From contig CAKTFD010000001.1 in NCBI GenBank assembly GCA_934553285.1, forward strand, positions 34,251 through 98,250: a stretch of 64,000 nucleotides of DNA, given 5' to 3'. Position numbers and translations under genes: made by a program. This DNA is from an uncultured Faecalibacterium sp. Lineage in GTDB: Bacteria > Bacillota > Clostridia > Oscillospirales > Ruminococcaceae. Each line of letters begins with the position of its first letter. The stretch's first letter is position 1. A model generated the notes under the pieces. It saw nothing but the letters and a program-made list of their open reading frames with translations. It searched no databases and was not told where the DNA came from. This document shows, one piece after another, positions 42,485-51,825 of the stretch.

Positions 42485-42963
42485 GTCGTAGTTTCCTCCA
42501 CCGCTGTCGGGGCTGCGCCGAGCTGCTGCTGCAAAAAGGCCAGTACCGCCTGTTTTTGTGCGGCAGTGCACCCCGCCGGAAAGGCGGCAGCGGCCCGCGC
42601 CGCCACGCCCGCCTGCCCGGTCTTTTCCAACGTGACCGATACCTGCACCTCCAGCCCGAACTGCTGTCGGCACTGCGCAGTGCAGCGCTCTGCCAGCTGC
42701 GTTTCTGCCCGGCGCAGGATCTGCGTTTCCAGCGTGTCCGGCTGTGTGCAGGATGCGCTGGCCGGGGCTGCACCCCCGGAAAAAGCGGCCCGGATATTGC
42801 CCGGCAGCCGGGGCAGCTGCGAAAGAAGGACTGCTAAAATATATAGCCCGGCTACGGCTTTTATGCACCGGCCTGCCAAGGTCTGCCCGGCCAGCAGACT
42901 GACCAGCTCTGCCCCGATGCAGGCCATACAGAATACCGCTGCCGCCCGCTGGAATATCTGCAT
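42481..42963 (-). CDS. spoIIIAF: Stage III sporulation protein AF
   Basis: 160 residues. Two N-terminal membrane helices (AAAVFCMACIGAELVSLLAG and CIKAVAGLYILAVLLSQLP) precede a soluble part with ILRRAETQLAERCTAQCRQQ and EVQVSVTLEKTGQ. SpoIIIAF belongs to the mother-cell complex of the sporulation channel; its own ring-building-like domain is short here. Assigned by hydropathy, this weak sequence pattern and its fixed place between AE and AG. Confidence 0.85.
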   Translation of the reverse strand: MQIFQRAAAVFCMACIGAELVSLLAGQTLAGRCIKAVAGLYILAVLLSQLPRLPGNIRAAFSGGAAPASASCTQPDTLETQILRRAETQLAERCTAQCRQQFGLEVQVSVTLEKTGQAGVAARAAAAFPAGCTAAQKQAVLAFLQQQLGAAPTAVEETTT

Positions 42964-43977
42964 TCAACCACCTCCCGCCAGCATCAGCAGTGTGATGCCG
43001 ACCACGAACAGCATAAAAAACAGCGCAGTAACTGCCGCCATGCAGCGCACTGCCTCGGCAAAGCATTGCAGCAGATCCTGGCAGCGCGCAAGCCCGCCCA
43101 GACCTGCCAGCCAGCCGCAGCAGGACAGCAGCACCAGATGTACCAGCAGCCCGAGATACAGCGGCACAAATTCGGCCCCGATGCTGAGCAGCGCCGCAAT
43201 GCCCAGGGTGCTTTTGAGCAGCTGCATCCCGGCCAGCACCGTATCCGCTGCGCTGTCCAGCGCCTGCCCTACGATGGGAACGCTGCCGGTCAGCAGCTGG
43301 CCCAGGCGGGATGTTGTGCGGTCCAGCCGGATGGTCACTACCCGCTGCAGGCTCATCAACGCGGCAAAAAATTTGCCTGTCCAGCCAAGCGCCTGCCGCA
43401 GCAGCCGCCCGGTGAGGGCGCAGCCCTCGGTCAGGCTTTTCCGGGAGCCGATGCCGCAGGCCATGCTGATGGCAAGGTAGCTGCGCAGCAGCGGCTGCAG
43501 CCAGAGGGTAACTGCCTGTGCGATGAAACACAGGACCGTAAGCAGAAAGCCGCTGGCGGCAGCACCGGCGTTCCACTCGCCGCCCGCCGTCAGCACGCCG
43601 CTGTACACCGGCAGAAACCCCAGCAGATAGCTTTTCCACGCCGCCATCTGAGTACACAGGGCAGCCGCAAGTGCATCCAGATCCTGCCACAAAAGGACGC
43701 CGCACCCCCCGGCAGCAGCCAGCTCCAGCAATGCCCGGTCGGCGGTATCCTGCAAAAGAAATGCAAGCACGGCAGCCAGCAGTAAAAACAGCAGGATAGC
43801 GGCATATTGATGCAGCATTTCCTGCAGCAGCCGTACCGGGCGGGCGGTAAACAGCCCCAGCAGGGTGCCCAGCGGGTCGGCGGCAAACTGTTCCGGCCGG
43901 ATGGGTGCTGCGTCCAGATAGGTCTGCCAGGGCATTGCCGCTGCGGCCCCATTACACAGCAAACTGTATCTCTTCAT
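42964..43977 (-). CDS. spoIIIAE: Stage III sporulation protein AE
   Basis: 337 residues with about seven to eight membrane helices; shorter than the roughly 400 of Bacillus, mostly in the N-terminal part. QEMLHQYAAILLFLLLAAVL, FLPVYSGVLTAGGEWNAGAA, MACGIGSRKSLTEGC, LQRVVTIRLDRTTSRLGQLL and GSVPIVGQALDSAADTVLAG are characteristic of SpoIIIAE, the polytopic, permease-like core of the channel complex. ATG at 43977 overlaps the spoIIIAD stop. Confidence 0.93.
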   Translation of the reverse strand: MKRYSLLCNGAAAAMPWQTYLDAAPIRPEQFAADPLGTLLGLFTARPVRLLQEMLHQYAAILLFLLLAAVLAFLLQDTADRALLELAAAGGCGVLLWQDLDALAAALCTQMAAWKSYLLGFLPVYSGVLTAGGEWNAGAAASGFLLTVLCFIAQAVTLWLQPLLRSYLAISMACGIGSRKSLTEGCALTGRLLRQALGWTGKFFAALMSLQRVVTIRLDRTTSRLGQLLTGSVPIVGQALDSAADTVLAGMQLLKSTLGIAALLSIGAEFVPLYLGLLVHLVLLSCCGWLAGLGGLARCQDLLQCFAEAVRCMAAVTALFFMLFVVGITLLMLAGGG

Positions 43978-44357
43978 CCCGCCAACCCCCAGATCGTCCG
44001 GCATATCTGTTCCAGCAGCGGCCAGACCGCTGCCAGCACCAGGCAGCGCCCGGCCAGCGCGGCGCACCAGGCAAGTGCATCGGCCCCGGCTTCTTCGCAG
44101 AGGGTGCGGACATAATCTGCCAGCAGAAGGATCCCCGCGCTCCGCAAAAGGCAGGCAAAGGCCTGTCCATCCGTGCGCTGCCCCAGCTGCGCTGCAGCCT
44201 GCAATACCACGCGCAGCGGCTGCGCCAGCCGGAACAGCAGCCATATGGCAGCGCCCACAGAAAGCAGCAGGGCATATGCGGGCGCATAGCGCTGCAGCAA
44301 GGTGCAGGCAAACGCCAGCAGCAGCAGGGCCAGCAGGACCGGAACTGCCGTGCTCAT
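43974..44357 (-). CDS. spoIIIAD: Stage III sporulation protein AD
   Basis: 127 residues with four to five hydrophobic segments (VPVLLALLLLAFACTLLQRY, AYALLLSVGAAIWLLFRLAQ) and SAGILLLADYVRTLCEEAGA followed by WCAALAGRCLVLAAVWPLLE, the usual C-terminal pattern of SpoIIIAD. It works with SpoIIIAC in the membrane of the mother cell. ATGA overlaps link it to both AC and AE. Confidence 0.9.
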   Translation of the reverse strand: MSTAVPVLLALLLLAFACTLLQRYAPAYALLLSVGAAIWLLFRLAQPLRVVLQAAAQLGQRTDGQAFACLLRSAGILLLADYVRTLCEEAGADALAWCAALAGRCLVLAAVWPLLEQICRTIWGLAG

Positions 44358-44548
44358 AGCGCAAACAGGGATTTGATGGTGACGAACAGGACACTGATCT
44401 GCTTTACCAGAATAGAGAGCACCACCACAAGCCCGGCCAGTGTGGTCATCATGGCCTGGTCTTCCCGCCCGGAGCGGATGAGCAGCTGGTTGAGCACCGC
44501 TACAATGATGCCGATGGCCGCGATTTTGAACACAAGATCGATATCCAT
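44354..44548 (-). CDS. spoIIIAC: Stage III sporulation protein AC
   Basis: 64 residues with two membrane helices: DLVFKIAAIGIIVAVLNQLL and MMTTLAGLVVVLSILVKQIS. The GREDQA stretch between them is conserved in SpoIIIAC. Start ATG at 44548 follows AAGGAG; the frame extends a few codons further up but without a better site. Confidence 0.92.
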   Translation of the reverse strand: MDIDLVFKIAAIGIIVAVLNQLLIRSGREDQAMMTTLAGLVVVLSILVKQISVLFVTIKSLFAL

Positions 44549-44575
44549 CCGGTTCTCCTTTGTTCCCCACATGTT

Positions 44576-45037
44576 TTACAGAAAAAGCAGCGCCAGCATC
44601 ATGCCGCCTGCCAGCCCCAGCCGGTGCGGCAGCCCCGCCTGCCGTTGCGCTGTGCGGCGCGCCTGCTGCAGATAGTCCTCGAACCGCGCTGTGTAGTAAT
44701 CCAGCCGCTCGCATTCCTGCGCAGCCTCTGCACGGCCAAGGCCGCTGAAACACGCTGCAAAACAGGCGCGTTCCTCCCCCGATAATATCTCCGGCGCAGG
44801 CAGCTGCTGCAGCGTGCCGCCAGCGGCATCCGGCAGCAGCCCTTCGCGGCAGAGCTGCCTGTACAGACTTTGCAGGTCTGCCCTGCGGTACCGGATCTCC
44901 TGCCTGAGGCGCTGCAGCAGCGCGATGGTATGCTGCAGCGCGGCAAGATGCAGGGTCGTCCGGGCCTGCACCGCATCGCCTGCCAGCCAGCCGCACAGCG
45001 GGAGCAGCAGCAGCCCTATCCCACGCAGAAGGCTCAT
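44576..45037 (-). CDS. spoIIIAB: Stage III sporulation protein AB
   Basis: 153 residues. An N-terminal helix (LRGIGLLLLPLCGWLAGDAV), a soluble helical middle (LQHTIALLQRLRQEIRYRRA, LSGEERACFAACFSGLGR) and a C-terminal helix (LAGGMMLALLFL) reproduce the T2SS-F-like plan of SpoIIIAB. It probably forms the platform on which the ATPase SpoIIIAA acts. It overlaps spoIIIAA by four bases. Confidence 0.9.
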   Translation of the reverse strand: MSLLRGIGLLLLPLCGWLAGDAVQARTTLHLAALQHTIALLQRLRQEIRYRRADLQSLYRQLCREGLLPDAAGGTLQQLPAPEILSGEERACFAACFSGLGRAEAAQECERLDYYTARFEDYLQQARRTAQRQAGLPHRLGLAGGMMLALLFL

Positions 45038-45924
45038 ACCGCGCAGAGCGTCCGGATGCAGCCGGGTGCCGCCCGCCCCGCAAGGACGACCAGATGCCGC
45101 ACCATCCTGTGCTGCAGCAGATACTGCACCTGCGGGCGGCAGCGCGCCGCCCCGGCATCCGGCGCATGGACGCTGGCGATCAGATCCACCCCGCCGAAAA
45201 AGCCCTGTTCCAGCGCCATCGTTTCGTCCAGCCCGCCCAGCTCGTCCAGCAGGATCACCTGCGGTGCCAGCGTACGCAGCGCCATCTGGATGGCAGAGGC
45301 TTTGCCCACCCCGCCGATACGCTCCAGCGGCGGCAGCGGGCTATCCGGCGGGAAAAGCTCTCCCCGCTCGTCCACCACTGCCACCAGCCGCTGCCGTTCT
45401 GCCAGGACCTGGGCGATGGTGCGCAGCAGGGTGGTCTTGCCGCTGCCCGGCTCGCCCACCACCAATAGCCCGGTAAAGTGCTGTTCCAGCAGCTCATCCA
45501 GCGCTGCCGGGAGCCGGATGGTGCAGCTGCGTGCGATACGCAGGTTGAGTGAGGTGACTTTTTGCAGCGCAACGGCCCGGCCCTCCCGCTGCACGAACTG
45601 CCCGGCCACGCCCACACGGTTGCCGGTGGCAGTGGTCAGGTAGCCTTCGGCCAGCTCCCTTTCGTGGGTGTGCACAGAGCCGTTGCAAAGGGTATGGAAG
45701 ATCTCATCCAGCTGCAGTGCATCCAGCTGCAGGGTACGCAGCGCCAGAGGACAATCCGGCAGCGCCGCAGCCGGGCATTGCCGCCCCTGCACCGTAAACG
45801 CCACCGCGCAGCCTGTGCGCAGCCGCAGCTCCTGTACCTGCGCTGCTGTCTGCGCAGGCAGCTGTACCAGCGGTGCCGCCAGCCAGACCGGCAGTGCGCT
45901 GACTGCCCGGTAATACTCGTCCAC
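45034..45924 (-). CDS. spoIIIAA: Stage III sporulation protein AA, ATPase
   Basis: 296 residues, secretion-type AAA ATPase. LVVGEPGSGKTTLLRTIAQV is the Walker A region, AVVDERGELFPP and PQVILLDELGGLDETMALEQ the acidic and Walker B regions, LIASVHAPD the sensor-like His motif. It powers the mother-cell channel that feeds the forespore. The start is GTG at 45924 with AAGGAG at good spacing. A CATACAAT at 45960-45967 is a sigma-E type -10. Confidence 0.93.
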   Translation of the reverse strand: MDEYYRAVSALPVWLAAPLVQLPAQTAAQVQELRLRTGCAVAFTVQGRQCPAAALPDCPLALRTLQLDALQLDEIFHTLCNGSVHTHERELAEGYLTTATGNRVGVAGQFVQREGRAVALQKVTSLNLRIARSCTIRLPAALDELLEQHFTGLLVVGEPGSGKTTLLRTIAQVLAERQRLVAVVDERGELFPPDSPLPPLERIGGVGKASAIQMALRTLAPQVILLDELGGLDETMALEQGFFGGVDLIASVHAPDAGAARCRPQVQYLLQHRMVRHLVVLAGRAAPGCIRTLCAV

Positions 45925-45959
45925 TTTGATTTCTCCTTTCCGGGGATCTTTGTGCTAGC

Positions 45960-45989
45960 ATTGTATGCATCCCGTGCGTTCTTAGAACC
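45960..45989 (-). promoter_or_regulatory. Sigma-E-type promoter of the spoIIIA operon (candidate)
   Basis: CATACAAT on the minus strand (45960-45967) matches the sigma-E -10 consensus CATACAMT exactly and lies 36 bases before the GTG. The region 14 bases further up, GGTTCTAA (45982-45989), is only a weak -35. Confidence 0.5.
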
Positions 45990-45996
45990 AGCAAAC

Positions 45997-46028
45997 AAAA
46001 AAGCTCCTGCAACAGCATTGCAGAAGCT
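45997..46028 (-). terminator. ligA terminator
   Basis: Minus strand: AGCTTCTGCAA (from 46028) pairs with TTGCAGGAGCT (to 46002) around a 5-base loop, then TTTTTT. It lies between ligA and the spoIIIA promoter. Confidence 0.85.
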
Positions 46029-46080
46029 CTTGAGATCAATAGATCGATCGATTATTACCGGAGCGCTCCGGGACTTTCTT

Positions 46081-48234
<2,154 letters not shown>

Positions 48235-48419
48235 TCATGGTTTGAAATCGATATCACGCAGCTCTTTTAGTTGATTTAAAATCACATTGTAAAGATACTA
48301 CTCGTATATAGCATTTATTTATTTACGTAATATCGCATGTTATTTCAACTTTCTTCTTATGGTTTTGCAGTAATTCAAAACGTCTGTTTTTCTTTTGCCC
48401 GGCAGTGCACAAAGCAGCA

Positions 48420-48461
48420 CCCCCTGCCCGGAACAGTGGCATGTGCTGTCCGGGCAGGGGG
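48420..48461. terminator. Strong GC hairpin after the LysM gene
   Basis: CCCCCTGCCCGG (48420-48431) pairs with CCGGGCAGGGGG (48450-48461); further CAG/CTG pairing shortens the loop. The T tract downstream on the minus strand is weak. Confidence 0.6.
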
Positions 48462-48491
48462 CTATTTTACAAGAGATCTCTGTTATATGGC

Positions 48492-50009
48492 TCAGGCATC
48501 CGGTATCAGCAGCCGCTGCGCCTGCGGAAGCTGCGCAAGGTCTGCTTCCAGTTGATTTGCCGCCAGGATCTGTGCCGGTGCAACATGGAAGCGCCGCGCC
48601 ACCGCAAATACCTGCTCCCCTGCCTGCGCATAGTAGATGCGCAGCGCGATCTCGGGGTCGGTATCGGGCAGCGGTTCTCCCAGGGCGATGCTGCCGATGA
48701 CCGGGCTGGTAGTACAGCCCAGGATCGCGCCCTCTGCCCGGACAGTGATGGTAGCTTCCAGTGTGCCGCCCGCACAGGTGCACTGCACGTTCTCGGTGCT
48801 CAGCCAGCATTCCGGCACAGGGGCAGTTTCCTCCGATGGTGTGATGGGCAGTGGGATCGCAACGTCCAGCGTTTTCTCGTAGCTTTCCAGCTCGCCCAGG
48901 GTATTCTCCGCCAGTGCGCTCACCACCGCTTTGGCGGCAAGCACCCAGCCCTCCCCTTTCCGGACGACCTGCTGCGGGCCGTAGTGTACAAAACAGGCCC
49001 GCAGCTGTGCGCCTGCATCCGGCAGCGGGCCGGAGCCGGTGGCCGTAGCCGTATCGTTCAGGATACACAGCAGCTGCTCGGTGGCAAGCGGCTGCGGCAC
49101 AAGCTCGATCTCGAACCGGGTGGAGAACGCATCCACCGCCACCTGCAGCTGATAGGCGCGCCATGCGCGCAGATGCAGCATGACATTAGCCGTAAGCTGG
49201 GCTGCTGTGTTTTCGGCCTGAGACAGGGTAAAACCTACCGGCTCCAGCACACACAGGCACCGGCAGTCCTCTGTGATGCCTTCCAGATCCACCACCTGCT
49301 GGAACGGCAGCACCGCCGCCTGGCTTTGCAGCGCTGTTTCCCCCTCGGCACGCCAGGCGCACTGCACCCGCAGTTCTCCCTTGACGACCGCTTTGCCGGT
49401 AAGCAGCTTCACCTCCCGTACAGCGGCGTTGCCGGTGATCTCCAGCACGGCTGCCGGAGGCTTTGCGAACACCAGCTCCCCTTCCAGGGTCACCAGTTTA
49501 TCCAGCACCGCCACACTGCGCACCCCCTGTACCGTGCGCAGCTGCTGCTCGATGCCGCCATCCGCCAGTGCGGTGATCACCTCGGTCTTGCACTGGGCAT
49601 ACACCGTGACCACCAGCCCAAATGCACCGCGCACCTCGATGCGGCGCGGGTCTGCCGCCCGGCTGTTGAGGTACTCAGTCTGCCCTTCTACAACAGCCGT
49701 CCAGGCCGTAAAGGCAAACTCCGGCAGCTCCAGCTGCCGGGTAAAGGGCAGCTTCTGTTCGGTCTGGCACAGACCTTTTTCCGTTTCGCCCTGGTAAAAC
49801 ACCGTGCAGCGGAGGTAACCTTCCAATGTAAGCCTGCCCGGCTGCAGCTGCCGCTGCAGCACCACCGGGCGGGCAAAGCATTTGACCAGTTTGCCCACCG
49901 GCGGCAGATCATCGGAGATGCGGATCTCGGTCTCCAGCGGAAGTTCTGCTTTTACGGTACAGCCTGCCCCGGCCTGCGGCAGCGTATCCCGGAAGATCTT
50001 CAGTTCCAT
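48492..50009 (-). CDS. DUF3794 and LysM domain protein, probable spore coat/envelope factor
   Basis: 505 residues. The bulk consists of three repeated beta-rich modules of DUF3794 type; features include PPVGKLVKCFARPVVLQRQL, LTLEGYLRCTVFYQGETEKG and REVKLLTGKAVVKGELRVQC. The C-terminal 45 residues form one LysM domain (YYAQAGEQVFAVARRFHVAP, ILAANQLEADL, RLLIPDA), which binds peptidoglycan or chitin-like polymers. In Clostridia such proteins resemble SpoVID-type coat morphogenesis factors. ATG at 50009 follows AAGGAG; the frame is open to 50114. A near-perfect sigma-E promoter at 50046-50075 supports mother-cell expression. Confidence 0.82.
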   Translation of the reverse strand: MELKIFRDTLPQAGAGCTVKAELPLETEIRISDDLPPVGKLVKCFARPVVLQRQLQPGRLTLEGYLRCTVFYQGETEKGLCQTEQKLPFTRQLELPEFAFTAWTAVVEGQTEYLNSRAADPRRIEVRGAFGLVVTVYAQCKTEVITALADGGIEQQLRTVQGVRSVAVLDKLVTLEGELVFAKPPAAVLEITGNAAVREVKLLTGKAVVKGELRVQCAWRAEGETALQSQAAVLPFQQVVDLEGITEDCRCLCVLEPVGFTLSQAENTAAQLTANVMLHLRAWRAYQLQVAVDAFSTRFEIELVPQPLATEQLLCILNDTATATGSGPLPDAGAQLRACFVHYGPQQVVRKGEGWVLAAKAVVSALAENTLGELESYEKTLDVAIPLPITPSEETAPVPECWLSTENVQCTCAGGTLEATITVRAEGAILGCTTSPVIGSIALGEPLPDTDPEIALRIYYAQAGEQVFAVARRFHVAPAQILAANQLEADLAQLPQAQRLLIPDA

Positions 50010-50045
50010 GTGCAGTATGCTCCTTTCCCTGTCCGTTTCCGTAAG

Positions 50046-50075
50046 AGTGTATGCACCGGCAGCACCCGGTATGCC
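50046..50075 (-). promoter_or_regulatory. Sigma-E-type promoter of the DUF3794/LysM gene
   Basis: CATACACT (50046-50053, minus strand) is an exact match to the sigma-E -10 consensus CATACAMT, with GGCATACC (50068-50075) 14 bases upstream as a fair -35. It lies 37 bases before the ATG, overlapping the gap after the spoVM terminator. Confidence 0.6.
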
Positions 50076-50080
50076 GGGCA

Positions 50081-50126
50081 GTAAAAAGGCCGGTGTGCAG
50101 CTGCTGCCACACACCGGCCTTTTTAC
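50081..50126. terminator. spoVM terminator
   Basis: GTAAAAAGGCCGGTGTG (50081-50097) and CACACCGGCCTTTTTAC (50110-50126) are perfect complements, with A and T tracts for both directions. It begins four bases after the spoVM stop. Confidence 0.92.
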
Positions 50127-50130
50127 CGAT

Positions 50131-50211
50131 TCAGTTCTCTTTGCGGATCCCGAACAATCTGCGCAGAATACCGCACAGTGCCTTTGGGCTGCGAATGACC
50201 ACTACCTGCAT
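50131..50211 (-). CDS. spoVM: Stage V sporulation protein M, 26 residues
   Basis: This 26-codon gene encodes MQVVVIRSPKALCGILRRLF followed by GIRKEN. Against Bacillus SpoVM (MKFYTIKLPKFLGGIVRAML then GSFRKD) the length is identical and Met1, Ile6, Pro9, Lys10, Leu12, Gly14, Ile15, Arg17 and Gly21 are kept. Pro9 and the amphipathic helix after it are what lets SpoVM lie in the convex forespore membrane and anchor SpoIVA. The locus agrees: prkC-rsgA-thiN-spoVM is the Bacillus order. A GGCGGGGTGG site precedes ATG; it has its own promoter and a perfect terminator. Confidence 0.88.
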   Translation of the reverse strand: MQVVVIRSPKALCGILRRLFGIRKEN

Positions 50212-50242
50212 TTCCACCCCGCCTTTCGCTCATGTTTACTCC

Positions 50243-50272
50243 ATTATAGCATCGGACGGGGAAAAATGTTCC
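50243..50272 (-). promoter_or_regulatory. Promoter of spoVM (sigma-E-like, overlapping a TATAAT)
   Basis: GGAACATT (50265-50272) matches 7 of 8 of the sigma-E -35 GKMATATT; 14 bases on, GCTATAAT (50243-50250) is a partial sigma-E -10 that also contains a TATAAT. It lies about 32 bases before the ATG. Which sigma factor is used cannot be told from sequence. Confidence 0.45.
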
Positions 50273-50281
50273 GGAAATGGA

Positions 50282-50917
50282 TCAATCCGCCATGGTCTCC
50301 ACCACCACAAGTGCACCCTGCCGGGTGCTGATGGTGATGCAGTCCGAACCTTCGGCATACTCATTGCTCACGCCCAGCGGATACCCTGCCGTAAGCACGG
50401 CATCTTCCAGCTCGTAGAACGCGCCTTTTTCCCACACGCCTTCGGCCCGGCCCTCCATGGGGAAAGCCGAAAAGTAGAAAAATGCCTCTTTGGGATAGCG
50501 GCGGCTCTCGCCCGGCAGCACAAAGGTGATGCGGGTGCGCTCATCCTGCAGGGCAGCACGGATGCCGCGCTGCTCCAGCCCAAGGCCGGTGCACAGGTTA
50601 GCAAGGGTGTGTTCCAGCCGTTTGCCCCCCAATGCGCCCAGCATAAGCACCTCGTCAAAACCTTTTTGCGCAGCAAGTTTTGCAGCATACTCGGTATCGG
50701 TATCGTCCTTGACATGGGGCAGGACCACGATATCATCCCTGTCCTGCTGCGGGCAGGGAGCGGAATCAAAATCGCCTACGATGACATCCGGCTTGCAGCC
50801 AAGACGCACACAGTTCTGGTAACCTGCATCGCAGGCGATGATAAAATCATCGCTGCGCAGCAGGTGCTTAAGTTCCGGCTGCACCGGGCAGGCGGAAAGG
50901 ATCACACAACGGGACAT
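50282..50917 (-). CDS. thiN: Thiamine pyrophosphokinase
   Basis: 211 residues. It transfers pyrophosphate from ATP to thiamine. IACDAGYQNCVRLGCKPDVI, VGDFDSAP, LPHVKDDTDTEYAAKLA and LMLGALGGKRLEHTLANL are the catalytic-domain motifs; the C-terminal part with GYPLGVSNEYAEGSDCITIS binds thiamine. It lies 18 bases after rsgA; the rpe gene found between the two in Bacillus is absent. GGAAGG precedes ATG. Confidence 0.94.
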   Translation of the reverse strand: MSRCVILSACPVQPELKHLLRSDDFIIACDAGYQNCVRLGCKPDVIVGDFDSAPCPQQDRDDIVVLPHVKDDTDTEYAAKLAAQKGFDEVLMLGALGGKRLEHTLANLCTGLGLEQRGIRAALQDERTRITFVLPGESRRYPKEAFFYFSAFPMEGRAEGVWEKGAFYELEDAVLTAGYPLGVSNEYAEGSDCITISTRQGALVVVETMAD

Positions 50918-50935
50918 CTTATCTTTCCTTCCGTT

Positions 50936-51814
50936 TTACACTTTCGGGCGCTGCCAGTCCTTGACATCCTTTACCTCATCGTACATGGCACAGTAGCTGT
51001 CGTAACGGGTCTGGGAGAGCTTGCCGTCCGCCAGGGCCGCCCGCACTGCGCAGCCTTTTTCGCTGCGGTGGGAGCAGCCGGTAAACTGGCACTGCCCCAG
51101 ATAGGGGCCAAACTCCGGGAATGCATGCTCCAGATTTTCCTTGGGGATAAAACCGGCACGGTTGGCTTCCAGGCTGGCAAAGCCCGGCGTATCGGCAATG
51201 CGTCCACCGTAGGCTTCAAAGATGGTCACCTCACGGGTGGTGTGGCGGCCGCGCCCCAGCTTCTGGCTGATGGCGCTGGTCTCACGGGCGGCATCCGGCA
51301 GCAGTGCGTTCAGCAGGGTGGATTTGCCCACGCCGGAGTTGCCGCAGAACGCGCACAGCCTGCCATCGATCCACTGCTTTACCTCCGCAAGCCCTGCGCC
51401 GGTCTCGTAGTCGATGCGGATAAACGGCAGGGTGGACTTTGCATAGGCGTTTGCCAGAAAGTCTGCCTCGGCCAAATCGCCCTTGGTGCATACCACCACC
51501 GGCTGGACCCCTTTATCCACTGCGATGGCAGAGAGCTTATCCAGCACCAGGGTGCTGGGGGTAGGCTGGGTGGTACTGGCCACCAGGAACAGCACATCCA
51601 GGTTTGCCACCGGCGGCCGCACAAACACATTTTTGCGGGGTGCGATCTGCGCGATGACTGCAGCGCCGTTTTCCGTTTCCAGTGTGACCTCATCCCCTGC
51701 CACAGGGGTGATCTTCTGCTTGCGGAAGATGCCGCGGGGCTTGCACTCCACGATGCCATCCGGTGTTTTTACATAGTAAAATCCACCGATGCCTTTTACG
51801 ATATAACCGTTCAT
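50936..51814 (-). CDS. rsgA: Ribosome small subunit-dependent GTPase A
   Basis: 292 residues, circularly permuted GTPase. An N-terminal OB-fold (YIVKGIGGFYYVKTPDG), G4 VVCTKGDLAEAD-like segment, G1 FCGNSGVGKSTLLNALL, G3 IADTPGFASLE and the C-terminal zinc-binding knuckle (CQFTGCSHRSEKGCAVRAAL) are all visible. It checks maturation of the 30S subunit. In Firmicutes it is phosphorylated by PrkC, encoded just upstream. ATG at 51814 follows GGAGG. Confidence 0.95.
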   Translation of the reverse strand: MNGYIVKGIGGFYYVKTPDGIVECKPRGIFRKQKITPVAGDEVTLETENGAAVIAQIAPRKNVFVRPPVANLDVLFLVASTTQPTPSTLVLDKLSAIAVDKGVQPVVVCTKGDLAEADFLANAYAKSTLPFIRIDYETGAGLAEVKQWIDGRLCAFCGNSGVGKSTLLNALLPDAARETSAISQKLGRGRHTTREVTIFEAYGGRIADTPGFASLEANRAGFIPKENLEHAFPEFGPYLGQCQFTGCSHRSEKGCAVRAALADGKLSQTRYDSYCAMYDEVKDVKDWQRPKV

Positions 51815-51825
51815 TCCATCCTCCG

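Noticed and set aside
41975..43705. A 576-codon open frame ending as SpoIIIAG
   Set aside because: GC-rich shadow frame over spoIIIAE and spoIIIAF; the real spoIIIAG start is 42484.
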